A DNA stretch of 58,794 bases from Chlorokybus atmophyticus (lineage: Eukaryota > Streptophyta > Chlorokybophyceae > Chlorokybales > Chlorokybaceae), in the NCBI GenBank assembly GCA_009103225.1, contig RHPI01001559.1:4274-63067 (forward strand), written 5' to 3'. Positions 23,320-35,035 of the stretch are shown here, one piece after another; position 1 is the first letter of the stretch, and each line of letters starts with the position of its first letter. Below the pieces are notes generated by a model that was given only the letters and a program-made list of their open reading frames with translations, did no database searches and was not told the DNA's origin. The translations under genes were made by a program, and so were the position numbers.

Positions 23320-26098
23320 ATGGCGGCGTCCGGAGGATGGAGGTTGCTGCATTGTCTTGTAGGCGTGACTGCTGTGCTGCTGCTGGTGCTGTGCGCGTCC
23401 GTCAGCCCCGCTCAGGGCTACATCGACATGGTGGTTGGCATCCACCGCCACGGCAGCAGGTGCGCAAGAAAACCAGCGTTCAGCCAGCGTTGAGCATTGC
23501 ATTGTTTGCAACGCCTGTGCATGGAATGCACCGTAAACAGCCACTTGTGCGCACATGGCAGGGCTTGGGTTTGTGGAAGCATGCAAGCCTGCATTTACGC
23601 TGTAGAGCACAGCTGTGTTGTGCTTGTGAGGTTGCACAGCATTGGTAAGGGCAAAGCTGGGCTAATTGGGCTGCTGGCGCAGGACGGTGCTGTCCAAGAA
23701 CGTGTCCACTCTGCAGGAGGGAGGCGGTGTGACGCTCACGCCCAAGGGTCAGCGCCAGCTGTACGACGTGGGGACACAATTCCGCCTACGCTACATCAAC
23801 GATACCACCTGCAACGCCTCCAACACCTGCCTTTACGACTACCCAGGTTGAAGCTTGTTGTTGCCGCACAAATAGAGGCTTGTCTGTTGCCGTGTATGCA
23901 TGTCTGCCTTGCTAAGAGTCAAAGCTTCTGCTGCATGCAATCAGCGCTTCCCCGCGATTGCAATGCAGCAGTCTACAATAGCTGTGCTTGCAGGTGATTA
24001 CTCTGCACAGTACGTGCATGTTGAGAGCTCCGGGCTGGACCGCACTTTAGTGAGCTCTGAAGCCTTTCTGATGGGGTTGTTCCCACCGACTGGCGATGCT
24101 ACTGAAGACCTTCAGGGTCAGCCTGCAGGAATCCCTGGAGGCTACCAACTAGTACCAATTTACAGGTGGGCAGTTTGCATGCATGATGTTGTGAAGTTCT
24201 CTGGCTTCTGTGCTAACTCTTGTTGCTGTGATGCACGCAGCACGAATGACACCAATGACTGGATCCTTCGCGCATACTACAATTGCCCAACATTCCTGGC
24301 CAATCTTGCAAACTTCTACAAGTGAGCAACGAGTCAAGCTGCGTGCTTGAGCATGTACAATAACCCAAACATGTTACTGTGTTGAGCCAACAACTCAGCT
24401 TTGTGTGTCTGCTTTGAGCAGTTCCACAGCATATGCAGAGGAGGCAGCTGCCACGCAGGACCTGCGCTCTTATCTTCAGCACATTCTAAACCTCCCTACG
24501 ATGCCGAACGTGGTGGACATGTACAACATCTTCGACCAGTTCAATGTATGGCAAGACGAGCGGCTCGGCATAGCGCAGCCCACCATCAGCAGTCAAGGAA
24601 TGAGCAACCTCACGGCAGCTGCTAACTGGCTTGAAACCAACCGGTACTCCCGTGCAAACATACAAAACCTCGGGGCTGGCCCGCTGCTTGCACAGGTAGG
24701 TTCAAGCTGCATTCAGGTGTTGCATGGGTCCCAGAGCATAATTGGAGCGCATATGCTACAGGTGTTGGACAGGATCAACTCAGCTATTACAGAGGATCAG
24801 ACCGAAGCCAATTCGTAAGCTGCTGTGTTTGTGCTGCAACAACTTGCATGTGTGTGTTTTACTGCGCAGCTGTATTTGATTAGCTCACAATCACTTGTCT
24901 GTGGGGAACTGGCAGGCTGATTCTGTACAGTTCACACTATCCAGTCCTGTTATCCTTCCTGGCGCTGTTTGATCTTGGACCGGGGGCGACCACGTGGCAG
25001 ACTGGTATGTTATCACTCCACGAGCCTTTACAACACATGTCTTGTGTTACTGAGCACTGTCATTTATTGGCTTGGTTCAGATGCATACCAACGTAACGCC
25101 TTTTGCAGAGATACCTGCGTATGGAGCTTTGATGGTGATTGAGCTGCACACCGATTATAATGGGCTCTGGGCCATCAAGCTTATCTATCAGGTAGTATAG
25201 CAGTATGGTGTCACCTATCATGTCAACTCGCATTTACGGGCATCCCCCCCCCCCCCNACACCGATTATAATGGGCTCTGGGCCATCAAGCTTATCTATCA
25301 GGTAGTATAGCAGTATGGTGTCACCTATCATGTCAACTCGCATTTACGGGCACCCCCCCCCCCCCCAACACACACACGCGCATGTTTAGACAGATGCATG
25401 CGAGCACGCACAAAGACACATGCACATGCGCACGGGGCCACCTTTCGAGATCAAGTCGTCTGCTTCTGCTTTCTACAGGATGGCCCAGGAGCGCCGTACC
25501 TGCCAATTCCCTTGCCATGCACAGGATCCGCGCGACAAACCGAAGTGAACGCATTGACTGGAAGCGACGGCGCGTGCGAGCTCAGTGAGTTCATCAACAT
25601 CACAGCCTCTCAGGCGTATCCGAATTCCTCTGACTGGTGCCAGGCATGCAACAACAACGCCATGAACGTGTGCAAGGCAGCACAGACGGACAACCTCAGC
25701 CAGCAGGCAAGCTGAGGCAGGATAGGACGAATAGTCGTGTTTGCATGTGAAGGTTTCCACTTGAGAGGCTCTAACTGGCGCATCTAACAGGTCACCGCTC
25801 TCGAGAGTGAGGTTGCAGCTTTTACGTGTGGGAATAATGGTGTTCCATGGAAGGTGGCGCTCACAGCCGTGCTCTGCTTCTTCGGCGGCGTACTCGCAAC
25901 AGGTGCTTATCATCATTTACTGCATGCCTGTGCAGAATGGACCGTTTGGTTGGGTGTTGGCATATGTTGAACCTGAGCAACAACATGTCTGCAACAGCTG
26001 CTGCAGCGTATATGTTGATGAAGAAGCAGGAAAGGCGATGGAAAAGCCTTGACACCTCGGGTGCAGTGCCAGTTGGCACTATGAGCGCAACTGCATAA
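23320..26098 (+). CDS. membrane-anchored histidine acid phosphatase-like protein
   Basis: Eleven exons: 23320-23459, 23683-23846, 23994-24165, 24241-24321, 24422-24695, 24762-24814, 24916-25004, 25109-25191, 25479-25706, 25791-25902, 25998-26098. They total 498 aa with every phase closing. An N-terminal signal peptide (~residues 10-32) is followed by the family signature RHGSR at 43-47, whose His becomes phosphorylated in histidine acid phosphatases. The C-terminus has one transmembrane helix (~450-470) and a basic tail (MKKQERRWK), giving a type I topology like lysosomal or testicular acid phosphatase. At the place of the usual catalytic His-Asp pair the protein reads YSSHYPV (His302, Tyr303), so the acid/base Asp appears to be replaced. 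Intron 9 uses a GC donor (CAG|GCAAGC). Several Asn glycosylation sites suggest secretion-pathway transit. Activity is uncertain. Confidence 0.88.
25148..25367 (+). repeat. 110-bp tandem duplication with poly-C and an N, likely assembly artefact
   Basis: 25148-25257 and 25258-25367 are nearly identical and include the last 44 bp of acid phosphatase exon 8 plus intron sequence ending in a C-run. An N sits exactly at the junction (25257). The second exon copy lacks a splice acceptor. Confidence 0.8.
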
Positions 26099-26424
26099 GG
26101 TCGGAGTTGGCCATATACTTCATCCACAATACTACAAGATTACCTTGAGACTCAATGTTTTGTGCGTGTGGCAGCAAGCGCCATAGATAAGATTGCGGCC
26201 GTGATGACAATGGCCAATGAACCAATGCGGATTGTAGCTGAAGTTCTTGTTCTATATTACATGTCCGTTGCGTAGTTTGCTCCTGTACATATGTTGAGTT
26301 GGACTACGTTGCGCAGCTTGTACATACAATGCGAAACAGCAATGCACATGCATAGTGGCATGCACAGTCAGCAGCATGTAGAGCGACATAGCGCATACCA
26401 ACAACACCATTGTCAGGTTGACCA

Positions 26425-26775
26425 CCGGGTTCATTCACTACCTCACACGCTGCACTATCCCTACCACCCCGTTACCCATGTAAGCATGCACATGCATATG
26501 CGTTCACCTGCACAACGGCCGTTGGTTAGCGGCCCAGTCTTAGCCGAGGCAGCAGCAGCAGCAGGAGCAGACCCAACGAACTCCCCCTCCTCCTCCCACA
26601 TCACCACCTCCACCCACAACTGCGTCATACACCCTGCTGTGGCTGCGTCGTTAGGGTTTGCGCCCATTAGCGCGCAGCATGCATACGCACAGCACGTCGC
26701 ACTCCCTTTTCGCAGTGCTGTGTACTCCACCGTGATGACACGGGCAGACCTCGCTGCTCCCCATGTATTGCAATT
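26425..26775 (+). repeat. dispersed repeat family, truncated copy C
   Basis: It shares ACCACCGGGTTC, CGGCCGTTGGTTA, CCCAACGAACTCCCCCTCC and GTCGTTAGGGTTTGCGCCC with copies A and B. The flanking direct repeats are absent. Confidence 0.6.
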
Positions 26776-26829
26776 CGCCGTAGTAGTCCTGCTCGGGTGC
26801 TCCTTGCTTGTATAAATCACACAATAGCA

Positions 26830-28600
26830 AGCGTACAAAATCTGCATTGTTGCTGTCTTTTAATGCGCGAGTATGGTTGCTTTGAAAATGAACGTTAAAG
26901 CAAGCTTTCTTATCAGTCACAATTGCCTAATGGCTGATACTGTTGTGCCTCGCTTGTTAGCTTTGCCTATGAGTGCTTTCCGGTAGGTGTACAAACATGA
27001 AGCGCAATGTGCAATTGCATGAACAGTACACGTGCGCTTCGAATTTTAGTACACGTGCATGAACTGGTCCACAATATCATATACTTGCACATATATATTG
27101 CCTACAAGCTATAATGGCACTGATTTACAACCGTAGTCTTGTAGGTTAATTCTGTGGTTTATCACGTATATGCGCATGTAGTGTGAAATTGAATTCAAAC
27201 TAGCTATAAGAATTTGTTGCAAGTCGTACATGCTTATAGCATATTAACTTGCCATTACGTTTGCTTATATAATGTGTCATGAAATTATTTCGTGGTACAA
27301 GCGGTACCATGATACTGTTGATAAAGGTAAACCTTACACATAAAGGTACCCGTGTTATCTTGGTACAATAATAAGGCAACTGGCCTTGTCAACATGATTT
27401 ATGGAGGCTGAACGTGCCGATTTTAAAAAATCGTGCTTGATATCGATGTACAATTCGGTACTACTTACTGGTTAACCATCAACAGATGTATTATGTCAAC
27501 ATTAAGGTTGTTAAAATATTGGCAATACGCCTCGTAAATTGTCAAGGATCTTTGAATGCCTACTTGAAACACTCGATCGCATTGTTTGTATATTACACAT
27601 TACAATACAAGGTCGATTGGGATTTTGCATTAAAGCAAACTACTATTATGCGCCATGATGTGCGGTTAATCAAGCCAAGTTGATAAAATATACATAACTT
27701 ACATACAATGCTTATTCGCATTAATACATATGTATTCATACACGTTCACTTTGATAAATATCTGCTGCCTGCTGCAGCCCCACCTGATTAGCACGCACTT
27801 ATTCAACCTGCGTTATTGTGGTGCCCCTTGTATTATAGTTGTTGTTGTAGATATGTGCATGGTGTGAGCCACCAGTGAACGGCCTGATTTCTACAATGGA
27901 GAGTGGCTTACCGCCTTCATTGGTTGGCTATAACAACGGCGCTACAGGGCTATTGCATTGCGCTGAGATTGCATTGAAACATTATATGTGACGTGCGTAC
28001 GGGGTGCTATGACATACATTTGCAGAATGGGCATGCGCACTTTGTTGCTGCATGATCAGTATGCATGCGCGCAGTCATCAACACATATCCAACATCCTAT
28101 TACAACCGCCAGGCTATATGCCTACGCTAACCCCACTACCCGTAGCCCCAAAAATAACCCGCAGTTGCTGTCATACCTGCCACACAACCGCTGCTCCCAG
28201 AAGCCCTCAAGCGCCATAGTGGCCGCCACCACTGCTGGTGCATTGCGTACATGCTTGCATGCGTTCTACCAAACATCCTATATGCATGGACATATTGCTT
28301 GATAAACCTATGCATCCATGCGCACAAGATGCACCTTATACCATCGTAATGTATCAATTTCATGTCAAGTTGGCTAGCATGTTGCCCCGCGATGCCTATA
28401 GGGAGGGGGCTGAGAGTCTGACTATAGTGTAGGGGGGCTGACAGCCTGAGACGTACCGTCATCAAAGATCCATTTACGACACGCGACTGCTGCCAGTCCG
28501 GTCGGACCAGGCCGTTAGGCAGCGGGCGGGCGGGGTTGCTGCGCTTGTCGCCGCCGTCGCCGTTGTCGTTGCTCGGCGCCTTGACCGGAGTCCTTTTCCT
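26830..28600. other. AT-rich gene-free stretch
   Basis: From about 26980 to 27760 the sequence is clearly richer in A and T than its neighbours, with no credible exon. Near 28080-28270 there is another fragment of the dispersed repeats (CCGCCAGGCTATATGC, matched near 50486). Confidence 0.5.
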
Positions 28601-28611
28601 GTTCCGCCACC

Positions 28612-31406
28612 ATGCCAGGCATCCTCAGCGTACGAGGTGAGCGGAGGAGCTGAGCTATGACTGTTGGCCAAGTCAGCATGGCCTAGCCAGGCTAAGCCAG
28701 GCCAGGCTAGGCCAGGCCTGCTCGGGTCCAAACTTTTGTGATATGACCTTGTCGTTGCTAGTGACCAATGCGTGCTTGCTGACACTTTTGTCTCGCTGGG
28801 CAGTGCTTTCGGCGTCGGACTTACGCCTCCATGATGGCCGTAAGTGTACAGTGAAATGCTTGCATCGCCTCTCTAGTGACGTCTTAGTCCAACAGAGTGC
28901 CTGCTTGACAAACTGTCTTTTCACGCACTGTCACCCACGTTACGCCGCTTTAACCTGTTCCCCCTCTGTCTCAATCATAACTGTGCATGTTGATAACATG
29001 AATGCATTTGGTCTTGGTTATTTAGACTGATAGTTTTTCTCGTGTTCGGGCAGCTATTAAGAACGACACTTTCATACGAGGTAAGTAAGTGCATGTGTGT
29101 TTCACAGTGGCATTTGATGTGCATTCATCATTCAACAAGGTCAACCTCAGTCTGGCCTGCATTGAAGACACTCTTTTCGGGTCTTTCCAGTGCACTTGAG
29201 CGGTCAAGAGAAGCGCACGGCCGTTGCAAAGCAAACGGCCTCACCGGTGTTCAATGAAGACTTCACGTTGTGAGAGTTAGCTTTGAGCAGTGATCTTGTT
29301 GATGGTGGTCTTGATGGTGGTGGTGGTGATGATGACTGTTGTGCAGTCCTCTTGCTTCGCTTTCGGACAAGCTGTCTGTGGCAGTGTTCAGCAGTGGCCG
29401 GTTCAGTGAAGAATTGGTTGGCTCCGTTGGTAAGTCGATCCACAAACAATTTCCGAGAACCGTGTGTCCTGACCATGCTCAATCAGCTATATAGCCCACA
29501 TTGCACTGAGCAGAGATCTCCATGCCATCTATCATCGAGTTGGGTTACCGGGACGAAGTGTTCTTGCTCACGGATGCAAAGGTATGCAAATCTATGGTCA
29601 TGTGTCGTTAGATATTCAACCGACATGTGCCATTGCCTTTGCATGCTCATTCCTTCGGCTTAGTTTGAACGTGATGCTTACACATGCCATGCAAGCTCTA
29701 CTATGCCATGTGATCATCACTCTCATACTGTTGTTCGTGGCAGACTGCTGCAGCTGGCAAAGTGCACTTGCAGCTCACTTTCACTCTAAGTGATGAGGAA
29801 CGACAGAAGCTGGAAGAGCTGGTAGGCACTGCTGCGTGCCAATCACCACCTTTGTGAAGAGTGAGTAGCATTGGTCACTGCATTTCCACTCACAACAAAC
29901 TGTTCGCACGGCAGCGTCAGCGCACGAAGCATACAGCAGCTGAGAGAGCGAGCGCCCTCAACTCGCCGTCCAACACGCCCACCAAAAACATCACCAACCC
30001 GGTATGTGCGTGCGCGAGTGTGTTCTCGTGCGTGTTCACGTGAGGCCGTGCGCATGTATGTGTCTCTGTGTGTGTTCGCATGCACACGTGTGTGCGTTCG
30101 TAGTAAGCAGTTTTGCTGCAGTGTTGCGTGTTGTGCAATTCGACACACGAGTCATGCACAATACTGGTCTGGCGCCAGACTCTCTTGCGTTGTCTTAACG
30201 CTGTTACTTACTAACACACAATGTTGTGCTCACACATTAGGCGGGGAGTGCGGTGGCCGAAGCCGTTGCGCGCGACACAATGGTTGCATTGCTCACGTTC
30301 ACAGTTTGCGAGGCACGTGTGACTGGAGGAAGGTGAGAGACAGCCAGATTTTAAGCACATTGCGTTTGCCATACTACATTTTTCCAATGGTGTCTCTTCT
30401 TCATCACCTTACGTGTTCGCGCAGGACTTTGAACATGCCAAAAGGGGAGCTCTTTGTCAGCGTGACAATGGGCGGCCAAGAAACCAACAGCGACTTTCCG
30501 TCAATGGTCAACTCCGACAAGGGCAAAACATGCCAATTGTAAGCGCAGCAACTTTATCATTATCGATGTCGTCGTCATGGCGTGGCTTGTGTGTCTGTCC
30601 TCAACATCTCTTTTCTGTTGGCAGTCCTGTTGGCTCTGCAGACACATCAATATCCTTTGCGTGCTACGATGCGACATTGGAAAGACAGCAAATAGGCACG
30701 GCCACGGTGTCCATTCCGATACTCGCGGCGCAGCCCACACAGGACCAGTGGATCCCTCTCTTGCAGGGAGGCAAGCGTGTGGGTGACGTACACCTTGTCC
30801 TTAAGTACGCTGGCATCCCAAAGGTGAGAAGCACATGATATTGAACTGTTGTTTTTGAGCTGGGTAAGTGTTGGTTTGTTGCAAGGGGGCAGAGGGGCCG
30901 TGCGCACGCGCGTGCATTCGTGTGTATGACCAGCTTGTTGGCAGATAAGTGGCAATGGGAGGCTTGTGCAGCCATTGAGCCAACAACATCAACCAGTTGA
31001 TGAGCCGGTGAAGAAGCGCGCGGGTCCGGGCAAGGGGCTTGGCATCATCGGGGCCATCCTGGCCTTCACTGGGGCCTACCTGCTCTGGCCTAAGCCCGAG
31101 TTCTACACCGTCAAGCGAGGGGACTACCTCGAGAAGCTGACTGAAGACTGCAATGACCCCAGCTCCAAGTTCTACTCGCTCAACCCTGATGTAAGCGTGT
31201 GAATGCTGGCCTCGTTGTCATGCACTCGAGTGCCATATTTGTTGTGCTTCTTGTTGCGTGTGCGTACACGTGTGTGCGAGCTGCAATGCCTGAAAGCTTT
31301 TGCGTGTTGCTGAGACTTGCTGCTCAAGGAGGTAATGACGTGTTGTTGGGTTCAGATCTGCAACCGGGACCTCATCTTTCCCGGGCAAAAGATCCGCCTG
31401 AAGTAG
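28612..31406 (+). CDS. tandem C2-domain protein with transmembrane helix and C-terminal LysM domain
   Basis: Thirteen exons: 28612-28636, 28804-28839, 29054-29080, 29191-29269, 29407-29429, 29514-29581, 29744-29821, 29915-30001, 30241-30332, 30425-30538, 30625-30823, 30945-31190, 31356-31406. They total 374 aa and every phase closes. C2A spans ~3-105: GILSVRVLSASDL, TASPVFNEDFTL, then LTDAKTAAAGKVHLQLTF. C2B spans ~152-275: LTFTVCEARV, ELFVSVTMGG, ISFACYDATL, WIPLLQGG, GDVHLVLKY. A basic linker (VKKRAGPGK) precedes a single helix (GLGIIGAILAFTGAYLLWP, ~307-325). A LysM-like module follows (FYTVKRGDYLEKLTEDC, SLNPD, LIFPGQKIRLK, ~329-373) and ends the protein. C2 domains bind membranes or Ca2+; LysM binds GlcNAc polymers. 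A membrane-spanning sensor or tether is inferred. I know of no named family with this order. Confidence 0.85.
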
Positions 31407-32118
31407 GGTGATGGACTGGATGTGGTGGGACGTCTCAGAGGTGCCTGTTGTCTGCAAGAGGTTATATACGGAGCATGTGCGCCCCTGAGCCAGCACTGTT
31501 GTTGTGGGTCAAAAAGAGAATAGACCGGAACCACCCAGACCAGCATGTTAGTGCCAGCATAATGTTGATCACTTGCACAATGAATTCCAGTAGTACGTGG
31601 CCAGCCGTGGCACAAGACACGCACACATCATGATTCGGTAGTCAACTGGAAACGCACCTATGCATCCACAGCGCTGGCTCATACCCCTGCGTCCTTGCAT
31701 TCATGCATGTCTGTATGCGTGTGCAAGTGTCCTCAAGTGCACGTGCATATACAGCTTGCTTGCCTGTCTGTCGCACAGCCTTGCACACACGTGGACAGTG
31801 TACAAAAGGGGTGTGCTACTATGTGCACTGCACGCGCATGTGTGCACACAATGGGGTTACACAACAGCACCAGGAAGGGTCGTATTGCACAGCAACAGCT
31901 TGTAATCTGGAATCCTACCAAAGCGCAGACACACTAGTAACCACCAAGTATCAATGCCAGTTTCTGTTGGGGTGAGATCGGCGGCCGTTGCGGCAGAACT
32001 TGCTGGTCGCGAGGCCATCTTGTCGATGGCAGCCCAACCGCTGACTCAACCAGCCCTGCCTCTAATCGGTGGCTGCTGCCATTCCTGTTGTGCTTCCACA
32101 CATTCACTTTAAGGATGC

Positions 32119-32465
32119 NNNNNNNNNNNNNNNNNNNNNNNNNNNNNNNNNNNNNNNNNNNNNNNNNNNNNNNNNNNNNNNNNNNNNNNNNNNNNNNNNN
32201 NNNNNNNNNNNNNNNNNNNNNNNNNNNNNNNNNNNNNNNNNNNNNNNNNNNNNNNNNNNNNNNNNNNNNNNNNNNNNNNNNNNNNNNNNNNNNNNNNNNN
32301 NNNNNNNNNNNNNNNNNNNNNNNNNNNNNNNNNNNNNNNNNNNNNNNNNNNNNNNNNNNNNNNNNNNNNNNNNNNNNNNNNNNNNNNNNNNNNNNNNNNN
32401 NNNNNNNNNNNNNNNNNNNNNNNNNNNNNNNNNNNNNNNNNNNNNNNNNNNNNNNNNNNNNNNNN
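32119..32465. other. assembly gap (Ns)
   Basis: 347 unknown bases, followed by a run of 13 C. The real gap length is unknown. Confidence 1.
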
Positions 32466-32785
32466 CCCCCCCCCCCCCAACTGCAGCCGCTTGCTTGTGT
32501 GCTGATCAATGTTTGCTGTCGTGCGCGCGCGCATGGATTGTGTAGTCCACAGCTTGTTGCTGGGTGTGGAGTGCGTCCCTGAGCGTTGCCCTGGTGGAGG
32601 TGCTGGCAGGGGTTTGGGCAGGCTGGTGGGAGCTGGCGCGGTACCCATGCGTCTGCCGGGTGGCGGGCAGCCCGGCAGCAGTCTCTGCGAAAACGCCTGT
32701 GCGCCAAAGACTTCCCCACAGCGCAATAGGTGCGTGCCATGTCGACATGACCTCGAGCTGACATTGATAATCTTTGTCATTGTAC

Positions 32786-32816
32786 GCTCAAGTGCACGGT
32801 CGCCGTGCACTTGAGC
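32786..32816. repeat. perfect hairpin, 14-bp arms
   Basis: GCTCAAGTGCACGG pairs exactly with its reverse complement across a 3-base loop. Confidence 0.85.
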
Positions 32817-34130
32817 AGGTGACTAGGCACCTTGCTCAATCAAACCAATGCCTGCATTGCACACTCACATTCACACTCGTGCGCACTTACACGCATGCAT
32901 GCATGCACAGGCACATGCGCACAAACCAAACACATAGGTGGACACGACGTGTACCAGAGCACGCACACTAAGCACAGTGCACAATGTACATAAAGGGCGC
33001 AAAATAGGTGCACATGCGTATAACATGCAATGAGCCACATAGCAATGCAGTGTACGTGTGCGTGTGTGTACGCAAGCATGCGCACGCGTGTGTGAGACCA
33101 ATTCACCATGACGGCATGCATTCTTGACACGACGAAGCATACAAAGTGCGCACCATGCCAATGCTAGACTCAACCACTGCTTGGCAAGTACATGACATGA
33201 CTGGCATACAAGTGTTCAATAGTGTGTGCATAGTTTTAAACTATTTGTGCATCACGAGCAGTGGCTTGATTGTCGTAAATGCGTGACGGTGGAAAATTGC
33301 CAAGGGAGAATGCGGTTGTATAATTTGAAGATAGGCATTACCTTAATAACTGCAATTGCGAAAAACTGTTTGGCAACGCCCTTAAGGTGACAATCATAAA
33401 AGGGATGACTCTTGTTTTTTATTAGTATGTATGCAAGCACGATATCATTAAGCTAGTTTGCTGCGTGCATGGGTGCATGCTGTAATTGATAACTTGCTAG
33501 CACGAGCAGCAGTTGCACCACCCCCGGTACCACCTGCCACGCAGCACTTGCAGCTCTGTCACGGATCACACTGTCATTAATTAATTGCACCACCATTTCG
33601 TCATCTTCAGGTGCACACGTTCGCATCTACCTTTGCAGTGATCTGTAGAAGATACTACTTATGTCTGCAGAGTTGGATACACTAAACCATGAACTATGGC
33701 AGCAAAATCTGGGGGATGTTATGAATGTGCATGTAGAGTTCAACACCACCCATGACTTCCGCCTACACCAGCACAACTCTAGGCCACGGCTCCAACACCT
33801 ATACCTCACCGCCAAGCTCCACAGTAACTCACATAAGCTGCGATTCATTGCAGCTGCATACAACACAACAATGTCGACGTGTCAGTATAGTATAGTTGTG
33901 TTGTGTGTATGAATCTTGTTCATCTGTGGTTGATGATGTGTGGACTGAACTGGTGCAGGACCCTACAACAGCTGCATCTTGAATTCTCAAAGACTCAAGG
34001 GCATTTGAACGCTTGCAAACCTACCTCAACTGTCACAGCCCACTCGACCACAAAAGACTTGGTGCTTTTATGGTCGTTATATGGTAATTTAATGTACCTT
34101 GTCGTTACATTTCCCCCCACTCAAGAACGT

Positions 34131-34515
34131 TGACGTCCTCGGCAGCTGGCTCTTATCAGCTGGGAAATCATCCCAGGGGTCTGATTAGGGTCGGTCACCG
34201 GCCCCACCGCCCAAGGACCGGCCAATCTAGGCCCATACCGGTCAACGTGCGCATAGCGCACCGCTGCCGGCCCCACAGGTCGCGTCGCGATAGGTAGGTC
34301 GCGCCCTGCCGCGCCGACTGAACTGGTTAGTTCGGCGCGACTGCCATTAGGCAAGTCGCGACCCATCAATGATGGCACTTATCAAGTGACCATTTACGAT
34401 GTTATTGGATCGAGAGAAACAACGACCGCGGAATTCGTGTGCAATGCAGGAATCGAACCCGGGTCTCAAGCTCCGATGACCAATGTCACAGCCCACTCGA
34501 CCACAGAAGACCGGC
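34131..34515 (-). mobile_element. tRNA-derived SINE, copy 1
   Basis: Read on the minus strand, a tRNA-like head has an A box (TGGTCGAGTGGG, 34492-34503) and a B box (GGGTTCGATTCC, 34449-34460) at tRNA-like spacing. A GC-rich body unrelated to tRNA follows toward lower coordinates. A further head fragment lies at 34040-34110. Pol III promoters of this form define SINEs. Confidence 0.7.
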
Positions 34516-34540
34516 AGCGGCGCGCCCTAGGGTCTGATTA

Positions 34541-35035
34541 CTAATCACGGACCCTAGTAGGGTCCGTCACCGGCCCCACCACCCAAGGACCGGCCAATTT
34601 AAGCCTATACCGGTTAACGCGCGCATAGCGAAACGCTGCCGGCCCCACAGGTCGCGTCGCCGCGATAGGCAGGTCGCGCCCTGCCGCAACGACTGAACTG
34701 GTCAGTTCGGCGCGACTTCCATTAGGCAAGTCGCGACCCATCAATAATGGCACTTATAAAGTGACCATTTACGATGTTATTGGATCAAGACTGAACTGGT
34801 CAGTTCGGCGCGACTTCCATTAGGCAAGTCGCGACCCATCAATGATGGCACTTATAAAGTGACCATTTACGATGTTATTGGATCAAGAAACAACGATCGC
34901 GGAATTCGTGTGCAATGCAGGAATCGAGCCCAGGTCTCAAACTCCAATGACCAATGTCACACCCCACTCAACCACAAAAGTCTTGGTGCTTTTATGGTCG
35001 ATTTGTGGTAATTTAATGTACCTTCCCGTTACATC
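34541..35035 (-). mobile_element. tRNA-derived SINE, copy 2, with internal 98-bp duplication
   Basis: The head has an A box at 34962-34973 and a B box at 34919-34930 (GGGCTCGATTCC, one base off consensus). The body matches copy 1. Inside it 34691-34788 is duplicated at 34789-34886 with one substitution. A leader containing GGTACATTAAATTACC precedes the head and is also next to the 34040 fragment. Confidence 0.7.

Larger units (their letters stand above)
31407..33640. other. gene-free stretch with microsatellites, gap and hairpin
   Basis: No supported gene is present. CA/GT- and TGCA-rich stretches dominate 31690-31860 and 32850-33100. The Ns and a poly-C run lie inside it. Confidence 0.5.

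Noticed and set aside
29108-29140. Extra C2-gene exon (VAFDVHSSFNK)
   Set aside because: Omitting it joins FIR to VHLSGQEKRTAV in phase, giving a normal C2 strand; including it breaks the fold.
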